DNA from: Xanthostigma xanthostigma
Lineage: Eukaryota > Arthropoda > Insecta > Raphidioptera > Raphidiidae
NCBI GenBank assembly: GCA_963575645.1
Contig: OY754468.1
Coordinates: 7,626,001-7,690,000 of the forward strand
Length of the DNA: 64,000 bases
Direction of reading: 5' to 3'
Part shown: one piece after another, positions 1 through 10,033 of the stretch
How positions within the stretch are numbered: the stretch's first letter is position 1
How the letters are laid out: each line of letters starts with the position of its first letter
The notes under the pieces: generated by a model
What the model was told of the DNA's origin: nothing
Seen by the model: only the letters and a program-made list of their open reading frames with translations
The model's database searches: none
Translations under genes and position numbers: made by a program

Positions 1-273
1 GTTGCATTTGATGAGTTCATGCTTGACTTCAGTGTTGGTTTCAGTGTTTATTTGTCCCACACACTATCATGCTTCACTGAACTATAAGTTTGAACACTGA
101 ACTGTTGCATGAAGTGTGATCGTGAGTGGGGCCTATAATAGGCCCCACTCACGATCACACTTCATGCAACAGTTCAGTGTTCAAACTTATAGTTCAGTGA
201 AGCATGATAGTGTGTGGGACAAATAAACACTGAAACCAACACTGAAGTCAAGCATGAACTCATCAAATGCATC
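1..273. repeat. Near-perfect 273-bp palindrome at the window edge
   Basis: Bases 1-136 read as the reverse complement of 138-273 around a one-base centre at 137; the only mismatch I found is near the outer end (272). The centre reads GGGGCCTATAATAGGCCCC. The arms are rich in CAGTGTT and TGAACACTGAACT motifs. It could be a foldback MITE, two head-to-head copies of an element, or an assembly/fold-back read artefact at a contig edge. No coding potential was seen. Confidence 0.85.
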
Positions 274-1368
274 TTGATTTTTGAACGACTTCAGTGTTCA
301 GTGTTCAAGTAAACTGTTGTGTGTGTGGGTGTTTTTCAGTTCAGTTTTTGGAGTTCTGTGTTTTGTACAACCAGAAGCCAAAAATCTCAATGTTGCTGCC
401 TTTCTTGTGCAGAAATAGATTTTCACATATTTGTGTCCTGGTTCTTAATAAATAGGGTAACTAATTCCAGTAAATAATTGTAAGTTAATTCATTCATTCG
501 TAAATAATTATTGCAATCAAGCGGCTCAAGTTGTAATTCATTAATCAAATAAACATGACTTCTTGAATCACGCATTTCTAACCAATTTTTTACCCATATT
601 CTTCTTTTTTTTCTTATTTCTCTGTTTTAAATACAATCCCATAGCTCTGAACAGCCAATCCTCACCATTTAAATTACTCATTTAGTTCTTATTAATGAAC
701 TATACTCTATAGTATAATATTATAGTGTGTATATAATATAATATATCTTATGTATCTATACTCGACGAGTGTATGCCAACAACTGAACCAAATTGAACAC
801 AAAAAATTTAAAAAACTGAGCAGTTTGCATGAACTGTGTGTGGTGCCAGTCAGTCTTTCGATTAATCTGTCCAACTTCACTGAACACTGAACTGTGGCAT
901 GAAGTTTGATCGTGAGTGGGGCCTATAAGAGCTGTCAAACATGTCTGGCTACGTAATTGAGGCAGCGTGAAAATTTGTGTAACACTTCTTTTGTAATGTT
1001 TGAACAGCGAAGACCCGACTGAAGGGTAGTTGAGCCTAACCAAGCCGTGAATTTTTAATTGCGAAAGTTTATTTGCACAAAAAGTTCTTGAGCACTTTGA
1101 AATTGAGATGTAGTAATTTACTTCCCATAAAAATACTCTAAAATTTATTAATTAACGTAAAGTCACAAAATTGACAAGATTGGAAACAGTTTCGATGTGC
1201 ATTGCATACTTATTCGGTTTTGTAAACATCATTTTAGTTTGTGTATTACATAAGAAAACATTATAAACTAAAATTAAATGAAAATTATTATCTAGCGTTG
1301 CCTGTAGTCATATATTAAATAACAACACCGTTTTATATATTGAAATGAATGCGAAATTATTAATAATT
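274..1368. other. No gene; one half-copy of the palindrome arm
   Basis: A/T-rich sequence without a recognisable gene. At about 879-928 it repeats the inner part of the left palindrome arm (TGAACACTGAACTGT, then GTGAGTGGGGCCTATA) as a single half with no mirrored partner. This suggests the 273-bp palindrome is made of two inverted copies of a dispersed unit. The short ORF at 756-1043 (minus) lies across this repeat and has no family resemblance. Confidence 0.6.
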
Positions 1369-1513
1369 ACCCAACTAGCAAAGTTGCTCTGTAATTTTAA
1401 AATTAAAGAACGGTTCTGTTTTTTTAATGTTGTATTACTGTCGTCCAAAAGCTATTTTGTTCTGTTGCTGTCACCAAGATGAGTATTTTATCATCGGCAG
1501 CTGAATTGTTTTA

Positions 1514-1982
1514 TAAAATAGTACTAAGAATGTTCTTAGAACAAAATTATAAAATATTAAAGAGAGTTAGATTTTTACTGTTCAGTAAACGTTTATACAA
1601 CAATTCTTATGCAACATTTTTGCTGTCGAAACAAAATTGTTTTATAGTGGCTATATAAAGGCAACCACAAGGATCATTTGGTTACTTTAGAAACAATTAT
1701 AAAATACTTTTTTAAAAGCTGAGCTGAACAATAATAAAATAGTTTTGTAATGCCGTTTTCCGTCACAGTATTGCTGCACAGAACATTATTTAATGCGCCA
1801 ATAGCCTTTATCCGAATATTTTATAATAGAATCATGCAAAGCCATTATACAACACTTATCGAATAGTTATAACTCAAAAAAATACTTTTTAGGACGAAAA
1901 TGTTTCCATCAATATTTTTATAAAACAAAACTGTTCAAGTAAGGTTCGCCTTATTGATTTATTTTATCAGTTCTGCGGTTGT
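1514..1982. repeat. Left arm of ~460-bp inverted repeat
   Basis: Reads as the reverse complement of 2163-2620. The junction with the loop is at TTCTGCGGTT (ends 1980) against AACCGCAGAA (from about 2165). Confidence 0.9.
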
Positions 1983-1991
1983 GCTGTCAGA

Positions 1992-2159
1992 ATGTTAAGC
2001 AAGTGGAAAGAAGTAAAAAGAAGTGGAGCTTTTCGCAGAAAGATCAGCAAATACTATGCAATTTTGAGTAATAATGGCCATGAAACAGTAACTAATAATA
2101 ACAGTGGCATAATTTTAAAAAATAAACCTCCAGAAGAGCCTAAGATACCGATCTTTTAG
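1992..2159 (+). CDS. Small ORF (55 aa) in the foldback loop
   Basis: An ATG at 1992 and TAG at 2157-2159 enclose 55 codons occupying nearly the whole single-copy loop between the inverted arms. The predicted peptide starts MLSKWKEVKRSGAFRRK and is rich in Lys/Arg over its first 20 residues, followed by an Asn/Ser-rich tract and a Pro/Glu-rich end (KPPEEPKIPIF). I do not recognise the family. The basic N-terminus is reminiscent of the starts of some transposase-type proteins, but that is an impression only. It could be a captured first exon, a remnant of the element's own gene, or chance. No promoter or polyadenylation signal stands out. Confidence 0.35.
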   Translation: MLSKWKEVKRSGAFRRKISKYYAILSNNGHETVTNNNSGIILKNKPPEEPKIPIF

Positions 2160-2162
2160 ATG

Positions 2163-2620
2163 AAAAACCGCAGAACTGATAAAATAAATCAATAAGGCGA
2201 ACCTTACTTGAACAGTTTTGTTTTATAAAAATATTGATGGAAACATTTTCGTTCTAAAAAGTATTTTTTTGAGTTATAACTATTCGATAAGTGTTGTATA
2301 ATGGCTTTGCATGATTCTATTATAAAATACTCGGATAAAGGCTATTGGCGCATTAAATAATGTTCTGTGCAGCAATACTGTGACGGAAAACGGCATTACA
2401 AAACTATTTTATTATTGTTCAGCTCAGCTTTTAAAAAAGTATTTTATAATTGTTTCTAAAGTAACCAAATGATCCTTGTGGTTGCCTTTATATAGCCACT
2501 ATAAAACAATTTTGTTTCGACAGCAAAAATGTTGCATAAGAATTGTTGTATAAACGTTTACTGAACAGTAAAAATCTAACTCTCTATAATATTTTATAAT
2601 TTTGTTCTAAGTACTATTTT
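2163..2620. repeat. Right arm of ~460-bp inverted repeat
   Basis: Mirror of 1514-1982. It lacks about 10 bases of the left arm near GTTCTAAG, where a short CTTAG repeat may have caused slippage. RNA crossing the locus would form a long duplex. Confidence 0.9.
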
Positions 2621-3800
2621 TCTACAAGATAAATACTTATATTCTAACAGATTAATTATATTATGAAATAACTTTGTTGTTGCATTAAGTACGCCCCTGT
2701 AGAGAAAAATAATTTAATACAAAATGTATGTTTTATAAAAGTGACATATAGAGCATATCTATTTTATAATTATCACCGCCTAGATAAATATGTTTTATAA
2801 AGCGCAGCCATTTTTTGGAGCTAATGTAGACAATGTATTCTCCGACATTTTTGGAATTAGCAAACAACAGACGATTTTTTTTATCAATTGCCTGTTTTAG
2901 CTAACAAAAATTTAATTCTGAAACTTTTTTTTGTAATTATATACACATTTAATGAAAAAAAATAAAAAAAAATATTTATTTATATTCACTATTTATTATT
3001 TTAATATAAGAAATATTTAATATTTTTATGGCGCTTCAAAATTTTAGCACATATACCCTATATATTGCACATAAAAATTTTCGTCGCATGTCAAATTCAC
3101 CTTTCAACTGGCCAAATTAGTTATTTGTCTAGTTATAATTTATATGTAATGTAACAAATATTCAGACATGGAAGCCATAATGTTTATGCGTTTTTATTAG
3201 AGTTCCCTCGAAAGCAATTTAGAACATTATTTGTATTTAGTTCCATTATTGTGGTATTGCAACAAAATTGTTGCATAGAAGAAATAAAATCATGCTGATA
3301 GAAATATTTTATAATGGCTCGATTAATATTTTATAAAGGTCTTAAAAATAAGACACAATTCAGTTGTATAACTGTTTTCTAAAAAAGTATTTTATAATTA
3401 TTTTATATAACTTTTATTAAGATTCTATATACGTTTATAAAACTATTATATAATAGCTTTCGTAGTTAATATACAACAAATTATAGAGCTAATTTATTTT
3501 ATAAATTGTGCCCATTTTGGTTCTATAGATGTTTTGTAAACATTGTTAAAATGTTTATATCATCATTCTTGTTTTATAAAAAATGTTGTATAAACGTTCT
3601 TGCAACAGTTATAAAATATCAAATTGTTACTTGGGTATTGTATGATTGACATCAGGCGTGATTCTTTTGAAGGTTAAATTTGAAATATTTGTTAAAGACG
3701 CTGCATAGGGTGTAAAAGAATCATTGCCAACGTAATATAAAATATTTTTTCAATTCTTTGGCTTTTATTATTGTTAATAATTAAAAGAACTTTTTAATCC

Positions 3801-3960
3801 AAGTCTGTAGGCTTTCACGGCCGGTGTTGATCCAAATCTTCTTGGTTTCGGGGTTTGTATGCCGTGGTCCATTGGTATTTCTACCTGACGTTTCGTCTAC
3901 AACTGCGGTAGACATTCTCAAAGGCGATGTGGTAGCTACCACATCGCCTTTGATAATGTT
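3801..3960. repeat. Hairpin repeat, truncated copy of the 47.1-kb element
   Basis: Shares a long stretch with 47080-47210 (GGCTTTCACGGCCG, GCCGTGGTCCATTGGTA, ACGTTTCGTCTACAACTGCG). The right half is a 32-bp perfect palindrome at 3920-3951 around GTAGCTAC, then breaks off after TGATAATGTT. The minus strand carries TTGAGAA, T, a GTCTAC/GTAGAC stem and GAAAC, the core also found in other hairpin repeats here. Confidence 0.8.
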
Positions 3961-3964
3961 TTGT

Positions 3965-4216
3965 TGGGTTAGGATAAAATAATATTATTTTTTGAAACTT
4001 TTTTTTTGACGCTTACACTAACGCCATCGGTCGGATTTTTGGGTGAACGTCAAAATATTCAACAAAAAGAGCAAGGAGTATAGTTCAGTGTGTATTTATT
4101 TTTGAACTAACCTTTCTACCTGATAATTTGCTTGGTGAATTGAAAGTAAATTTTATTCTAACAAATAAATTTGTTCCGAGATTAGTAACTTCTATCTTTA
4201 ATAGTGTTCGGTGAAT
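3965..4216 (+). repeat. Dispersed ~250-bp MITE-like repeat, copy 1
   Basis: Matches the reverse complement of 23240-23500: GGTTAGGA at one end, then a GACGCTTACACTAACG/ATCGGTCGGATTTTT block, and TAATAGTGTTCGGTGAATA at the other. Unit length is about 250 bp. No ORF. Family unknown. Confidence 0.75.
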
Positions 4217-4222
4217 ATTAGT

Positions 4223-4944
4223 CAGTGGCGGATTTACAGATTTGCCGCCTGTAGGCTATTCAATTTTTGCCACCTCTGAATTTTGATACCTTAGTCCACA
4301 ATCATATCAATTACATTTTCTATCAATAAAATTCCAACTTTATGATTTGTGCTCCATCATCCTCGTTACATCAACTTTTCACGTATGGTTAGTATCATTG
4401 AGAACTGAGATACCGTGTCAGATCCTTGATTATTTTTGTCAGTATTTTTTACGCATAAAGAAATAATTTTCTGAAATTGAATTTGACAATTTGCTGCAGC
4501 AATCATGATTAGACCACCGATATTATATCAAGATTGAATTGTGTAAGCAGATCTCATAATAATTAGGTCCATGGAGAAACAATAAATTATAGTAATTAGG
4601 TATCAGTGAAGAAAATATGTAAAAATATCTAAATTTGGATTATAATATCGAATTGCGATATTCTAAAAAAACATGATCATTAAAGTATTTTTTGCAAAGG
4701 GTTTAGCAATTGTTCATGTTGAAATGGTATTTAGTATTTAGCACTGTATATAGGACTATATTTGGGTTTTTGTTAAATATTTTAATTTCTGTCCAATTTT
4801 CGAAATTCGTATTTTGTGTGTGCATAATAATTTTTTTTTAATTTTGTAAATCGAAATAAAAAATTTATTAACTAAGTCTGCCGCCCCTTAAAATTTGTCG
4901 CCCTAGGCTTCAGCCTACTCAGCCTGCTGGTAAATTTGCCACTG
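4223..4944. mobile_element. hAT-like MITE with CAGTGGCGGATTTAC ends
   Basis: The left end CAGTGGCGGATTTACAG at 4223 is mirrored imperfectly at the right (AAATTTGCCACTG ending 4944). Sub-terminal TGCCGCC/GGCGGC and TAGGCT blocks are also mirrored. CAGTGGCG-type ends are typical of hAT elements. I could not see a clean 8-bp target duplication. The interior is A/T-rich and non-coding. Confidence 0.6.
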
Positions 4945-5339
4945 AATTAATAGTAGTGTGCTATGAACATAATAAACTATATTGGAACTCGTTTAGAAGA
5001 CACGAGACCGCTCCTCCGCACCATATGTTGATTGCACGTTAATATCAATTATAATATTCTTGCATTATCTAGTGTCAAACACTTGACATTGAGGCCTGTC
5101 CGCCACACCGCCTATGTTTTTATATCCACGCATCCATTGAACACGATAATATAAACAAATATCACTCAACAACACATTGAATTCTGTTTTTTGCAAACAT
5201 CTGCCATTTAACCTACATTGTGAATAAATCAATAATTTTCTTCTCGTTCGCGGTCAGTGTTATATACAGAATGATTTGCAATATTTATACTGGGTTGCAA
5301 AAAGCGCGCGTTGTCAGAAAATCTGGTTTGGCAATGACC
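4945..5339. other. Nothing recognised
   Basis: Unique-looking A/T-rich DNA between two repeats; no ORF, RNA gene or clear repeat. Confidence 0.5.
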
Positions 5340-5830
5340 GTGTATTGTCAGAATTTTTGAAGTAAAACTTCTTTACGCACGCTTGATTTGGGGAGTAAGT
5401 TGGTAAATGCGTGACGAAAGATTTACGGAAACTGATCGCTGTGATCGGACGAGGCGAACGGAAGTTGAGAGGGAGATATAAGTTAGTGAAGATAAAAAGA
5501 GGATGACAAATACTTCACTGGCTAGTGGTGCCCTCAGGTGGCCGAAACAAATACTTCACTGGCTAGTGGCGTCATCAGGTAGCCGAAAAAATAAGCAGTA
5601 CTAACAGTAGAATGACACATACTTTACTTGCCAGTGGCGCTATCGGTTGACAGAAAAAAGTAATACTTTGTTCAATACATTAAATATTCTACGTTTAAAG
5701 TGAATAAAATTGTAAATTCATTTTAAAGTTCGTATTTTGTGAATTTTCGGGTGAATAATAACAAATTATGGCAGAAAGAAGTTTTACTTCAGTCGTGTGG
5801 TCTAAAGCACACTCGTTTTTTTTTTTTTTT
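5340..5830 (+). repeat. ~500-bp dispersed repeat, copy 1 (inverted copy at 26.4-26.9 kb)
   Basis: Runs in the same order as the reverse complement of 26400-26940: AGTAAAACTTCTTTACGCACGC, AACGGAAGTTGAGAGGGAGATATAAG, a short tandem of about 40-bp units (ACTTCACTGGCTAGTGG and variants at 5515-5640), AATATTCTACGTTTAAAGTG and GGTCTAAAGCACAC. The two copies differ by small indels. Short ORFs over it are incidental. Confidence 0.8.
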
Positions 5831-6039
5831 TAGTTGTAGTTTGAATTTTTCAACAAACAGATTTCTTACTGAAACCAGTTCCGACTGTGAGTCCTGTGCC
5901 GTTGTCAAATATTACGTTTAAAATACACATTTATTCATGGAGACTGGCGGTCGGAAAAGATTATCCTGTTATTTTACCACGGAAACTTGTAGGACTTGAA
6001 ACGAAAAACGTGGGGCGCATGCGACAGTTATATAAGAAG

Positions 6040-6370
6040 AGTAGAGAGTAGCTATCAATGAAAAAATCTTTTTACGAAAATATATCTGCGTCTCTTTCTT
6101 CGATGTAATTCCCTGATTTCTCCGATGATAGGATTGGTTGATGTACTTGTATTCAATCCGAATAAAGCATCTCTGTTTCAAAAACTTTGTCTTTTTCTAT
6201 GACGTTAACATGGCCGTACCCAGCTTTTGGCTCAGGAGGGGGCAAATTAAAAATTTCTTAAGCCGAGTCTCCTCCTTTGGATACGCTAGTGCTTACGACT
6301 TAAAAAAAGACAGAAGTATATGATTGCACCCTAATGGTTTGATTGCGATTTTATTCCTTTGCTCAATATG
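6040..6370 (+). repeat. Dispersed repeat, copy 1
   Basis: Shares AAATATATCTGCGTCTCTTT, CCGATGATAGGAT, TTTGTCTTTTTCTATGACG, TACCCAGCTTTTGG and GATTGCGATTTTATTCC with 28840-29195 (same strand) and with the reverse complement of 7250-7540. Together with the 7.3-kb copy it forms an inverted pair about 0.9 kb apart. Confidence 0.75.
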
Positions 6371-7249
6371 CTAGCCGCTGATGATCTCAGCTGTTCAGCG
6401 TCTATAAGCCACTATCTATCAATCCTAGCATCTACAGTATTAGGTATGTAAAAATATTGTAGCTATAGATGGAAATAAATAATTCGATTGTATAAATACA
6501 CGTCAGCACGTCGTATGTTCCTATGAAATGTTGTATTACGCATGTCAATTATGTCCGAATATGTACTTAGATGGAAAACGATAACTCGTGCGATGACTGA
6601 AACAATTTGAAAAGAATTCATCTAATCAAATATACTGGTTATTGTAATGTATAACATGTAAATGCAATATCACATCTGTTACGCAACATCAATGCTACAC
6701 TTCAATACATAAAATAATTGAATTAAAAAAGTGACAGCAATATTTTATCAATTTATATTGCGTGTGTTATTTTTACGTCATGTTAGTTTTTTGGATTCTG
6801 CTGGGATTTTACGTAAACTAATCGCCATCTACTCAGTATTTCGGTGAACTATCCTGTGCGAAGCGGCTCATGTAGTAAAGTATTGCGCGCTGCGTTTTTT
6901 TTTTGTAAATATTTGCTGTTTACAATATATTATGGAAGTTATGTTATCTAAAAATCGAAGAAGAAGCATGACATGTGTTGTGCAGTACCTTACTGTATTA
7001 GAGCAAATGTAAATGCTAATATTAAATTATTAAATTGATTTATAAACCGTATATTTTAATGCGGTTTCTCTTTGGCATTTATATTATGTAGAAAACAACA
7101 AAGTTAACTTAATCATTACAGCTTGAATCAACGATTCGGCCGCATTTTACGATGTGACCAGAACTCTCGATTTTTTTCCTTTCAATATAATTACGTTTTG
7201 AAGGATTAGTATCACCCCAACGACAAATTTCTTCTTTGAAAATATCATA
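6371..7249. other. Spacer between inverted repeat copies; nothing recognised
   Basis: A/T-rich DNA without a supported gene. It separates the inverted copies at 6040-6370 and 7250-7560, so the whole of 6.0-7.6 kb could be one composite element. Confidence 0.45.
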
Positions 7250-7560
7250 TACTTTTATTCTATACCGAACCTAGGAATAATATCGCAATCGAACCATTGT
7301 GCAAAGATATACCTATGTCTGTCTTTTTTTAAGCCGTAAGCATTGGCGTATCCAGGGGGGGGGGGGGGGCAAAACAAGCACGAGAGGCCCGGCTTAAGAA
7401 ATTTCTAATTTACCCCCTCCTGTGCCTAAAGCTGGGTACGCCCATGTTAACGTCATAGAAAAAGACAATCCTATCATCGGAGAAATCAGGGAATTACATC
7501 GAAGAACGAGACGCAGATATATTTTCGATACGCTTTGTTGCGTTCACTCACCGCTCATTG
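7250..7560 (-). repeat. Dispersed repeat, copy 2 (inverted)
   Basis: Inverse of 6040-6370 and of 28840-29195. It contains a run of about 15 G at 7357-7371. It shares ATACGCTTTGTTGCGTTCACTCACCG with the 28.8-kb copy only, so these two are the more complete copies. Confidence 0.75.
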
Positions 7561-7990
7561 AGTAGATAGACAATGATTCATATAGTTAATTAATAGGTGT
7601 ATGGAAAATAAATAAAACATTCGCATAGGGCGGCCATATTGAATATTTTTAAATGGACTGCGCCTCCCGGTAAAATCCTAATATATTTGGCAAAAATCAC
7701 GAAATTTTGCTGGACGTCAAAATCAAGTTTGAGTCGGAGTGGCGCACTGAGAGTTCCATACACTAAACAAATATCCGATCGAGCAACTTAGTTTTGGTAT
7801 CTGGCGCCATATAAAATATTTTTAGAGACTCTGAAAATCATCAGCTACCTAAGAATAAATGGATTCTTGTTGCGTTAAATTTTGATTGAAAGTATGGTAA
7901 TGGATATTTATTACAAATCTGATATGTTACAACCGCGAAGTTGAAATACCGGTGGTTTAGTTAAGAAAATTGATCTATACAAAATCACAA
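7561..7990. other. Nothing recognised
   Basis: Unique-looking sequence leading into the tRNA-derived element; no ORF or repeat identified. Confidence 0.45.
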
Positions 7991-8063
7991 GCCCGGCTAG
8001 GTCAGTCGATAGAGCATGCGACTGTTAATATCAGGGTCGTAGGTTTGAGCCCCACGTTGGGCG
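7991..8063 (+). pseudogene. Decayed tRNA-Lys(CTT)-like gene
   Basis: 73 bases beginning GCCCGGCTAG and ending CACGTTGGGCG closely match the eukaryotic tRNA-Lys(CTT) pattern: acceptor stem GCCCGGC, a D-arm with TAGAGC, and the T-arm box GGTTTGAGCC. The anticodon loop reads CTGTTAA instead of CTCTTAA, changing the anticodon to GTT, and the anticodon stem is mismatched. It is followed by the same A/T-rich tail as the copies at 28.1 and 43.0 kb. It is therefore part of a transposon and probably not a working tRNA. Confidence 0.7.
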
Positions 8064-9149
8064 AATATATTTTTATTTTTTTATTTTCCATATTCATGCT
8101 TTCTTCTAAGGCTTACATTTAAATTTATTTTAATTTTATTTATACGACTAATTAAAACTATAAATAAATCTATAATTAAAAGCTCATTTGAAAACTGTTA
8201 CAACTATAGGTACCTATATAAAAATAATTTACCTATAGTGTTTTCAATTATATATTTATTATATTTCATTAATTATAACAGTAATTATTGTTTTAAAAGA
8301 AATTTATTACTTAAAAAAATTGGTTGTCTGTAAAGTCGGTTTACGGACGATAGTTTTACGTGATAACGTATTCCGTAATACATAACCTAAACCTCCCAAA
8401 ATTTGGTTTCAATCCGCTTATCCTTGGTGTCGGAATGATAAGAAATGTCAAAAGTGACGTTTGCAACTTACAAAGTATTATGATCTAATAATAATTAGTT
8501 ATTCCAATACTTAACTTAGAAGGCTTTGCATTTCACAATATACTAATGTCAAAAAATTGAATTAAACATTAGAAATGCAGCTGTTTTCATGTTAAGACAA
8601 GACATACGTTTGCTTCTAATTTCCATGTACGGCAAACAAAGACAACCGACCGCGTCGCGCCATGCATTACACAACATTGCATTTATACAGCTATTTTTCT
8701 ATATTTTATATAAAATATTTTTCTATATAAATTTGTATAAAAAAACTGTTTAGGCAAATTCTGTTATACGAAATCTATGTAAAATGTTCTCCTCTTTCGT
8801 TTAAGACTGGTTTCAAACCGATCTGATTTAAATTGAGCGAGAAATTAGCAAAAAGCACGCACAGGGTCAGGCGGAACGTTAGGAACGTTACGTTACACTT
8901 TTTCGAACATGCAGCCGGTGTTTTATCAATTTATAAGATTGGTGATTCATCAATTTATAAGACGTTATCACGTCAAAAAAGTATAAATACCGCTTTTTAT
9001 CGACAAAAACTTTTGAACGGTAACTTCGATCATCATGAAATTTGGACACAAAATTCATCTTGGTAACCAAGATGAATGTGCGTACTCATGTCTGTCCCTT
9101 CCCCATTCGTTCTTTTGCACCCGGGTGAAACCGGACGAGACTGCTAGTC
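8064..9149 (+). mobile_element. Helitron family 1, 3' portion, interrupted by an insertion
   Basis: 8064-8313 matches the body of the Helitron at 27703-28425 (minus), and 8977-9149 matches its 3' end: AAAACTTTTGAACGGTAAC, GATCATCATGAAATTTGG, CATTCGTTCTTTTGCACCCG and a terminal GCACCCGGGTG hairpin followed by CTAGT. Between them about 660 bp (8314-8976) is absent from the other copies and carries mirrored ACGTGATAACGT/ACGTTATCACGT near its ends. The piece is thus split by a secondary insertion. The 5' end of this copy was not found. Confidence 0.7.
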
Positions 9150-9655
9150 AAAACGTATAGGACAATAGGAATACATGCATCTTGCATTCATATAATAATA
9201 AGAGAAATACCGACTTTGATGATAAAAATCTTGTAGATATAGTGTCGACTGTCTTTGCAATAGACAAAAGAAGGTTGTTACTAAACAACTGTTAAAGAAC
9301 AAAAGCTATGCGAGGAAATAATTGTTTTTGTAAATACATACATTATGCGAACATAATATTTATGTGCAAAATAAATAAAATTACTAATATAAATCCAGTA
9401 TGCTAACGTTTGTAACCAGTAGTAAATTATGTACAGACTATTATTGCATTTACGCATAACAAATGTAATCAATTTTGAAGCATCAAAACTGATTTATTCG
9501 TTTTGCATGAAAGATGAGAAAGACGACAATAAAAACAGAGTGGACAGTTAATTTCAATATTTTTTAAGTGAATGTAATTCTATAAAGTGAGCATATTTGT
9601 TTAAGAAGGTTGGGTCAAAAATCAAAACGATTAAAATTTCAAAGAGATGTTCTTC
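9150..9655. other. Nothing recognised
   Basis: A/T-rich non-coding DNA without visible repeats. Confidence 0.45.
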
Positions 9656-9675
9656 TCAGTGATAAGCATCATATC

Positions 9676-9792
9676 TAGTGTCCAACCGAAGCTTCAGCTT
9701 CGGCCACATTCGGCCAAAAAAACCACCTTCGGTGAGACCTTCGGCTTCGGCCAAAATAGGCCAAAGTTTTGGCCGAAGCCGAAGGTTTCTAG
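9676..9792. repeat. GGCCGAAG-rich inverted repeat (hAT-like MITE ends)
   Basis: Begins TAGTGTCCAACCGAAGCTT and contains several TTCGGCC/GGCCGAA copies in both orientations, ending TTTTGGCCGAAGCCGAAGG. The same end sequence (TAGTGTCCGACCGAAGCTTC on the minus strand) occurs at 40262-40345. Overlapping ORFs on both strands arise from the symmetric repeat and are not genes. Confidence 0.65.
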
Positions 9793-10033
9793 CAAGCGCC
9801 GAAATTGAACGAACTGTTACGAATGAGCGAGAGCGCGATGGACGTGGCGACTTCAAGAGATGATTAAAATTACCTTTTTATAGTCAATGTAAATATTCAA
9901 TTTTTTTTTTTAAATCATTTATATTATTAATTATAGCTTGTAACAGTTGTAGCCAATTTAAACTGAATTTCTTATAGGGTTTTTAATATTTCGGTTTCGG
10001 CCGAAGGTTGTGGCAATAGCTGATTAACTGCCC

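Larger units (their letters stand above)
1369..3636. mobile_element. Foldback-type DNA element with long inner inverted repeats
   Basis: Outer ends are inferred from ACCCAACTAGCAA at 1369-1381 and its imperfect inverse (11 of 13 bases) ending at 3636; both are flanked by ATT, a possible 3-bp target duplication. Inside are two long inverted arms, 1514-1982 and 2163-2620 (about 460 bp), almost identical except for a 10-bp indel near the outer end and scattered differences. The motif TTATAAAA/TTTTATAA recurs many times in the arms and in the right flank (2640-3620). A 180-bp loop holds a small ORF. The inner inverted repeat is certain; the outer boundaries are a proposal. The family is not recognised. 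Confidence 0.6.

Noticed and set aside
7357..7371. G-run as a regulatory or telomeric feature
   Set aside because: It is a homopolymer inside a dispersed repeat; related copies have a shorter version, so it is probably slippage.
7991..8063. Functional tRNA gene
   Set aside because: The anticodon loop and stem are mutated and the same segment recurs inside Helitron copies, so it is a transposon-borne pseudogene.
8833..9066. ORF on Helitron 3' region
   Set aside because: It overlaps repeated Helitron sequence with an antisense ORF of similar size; no protein features.
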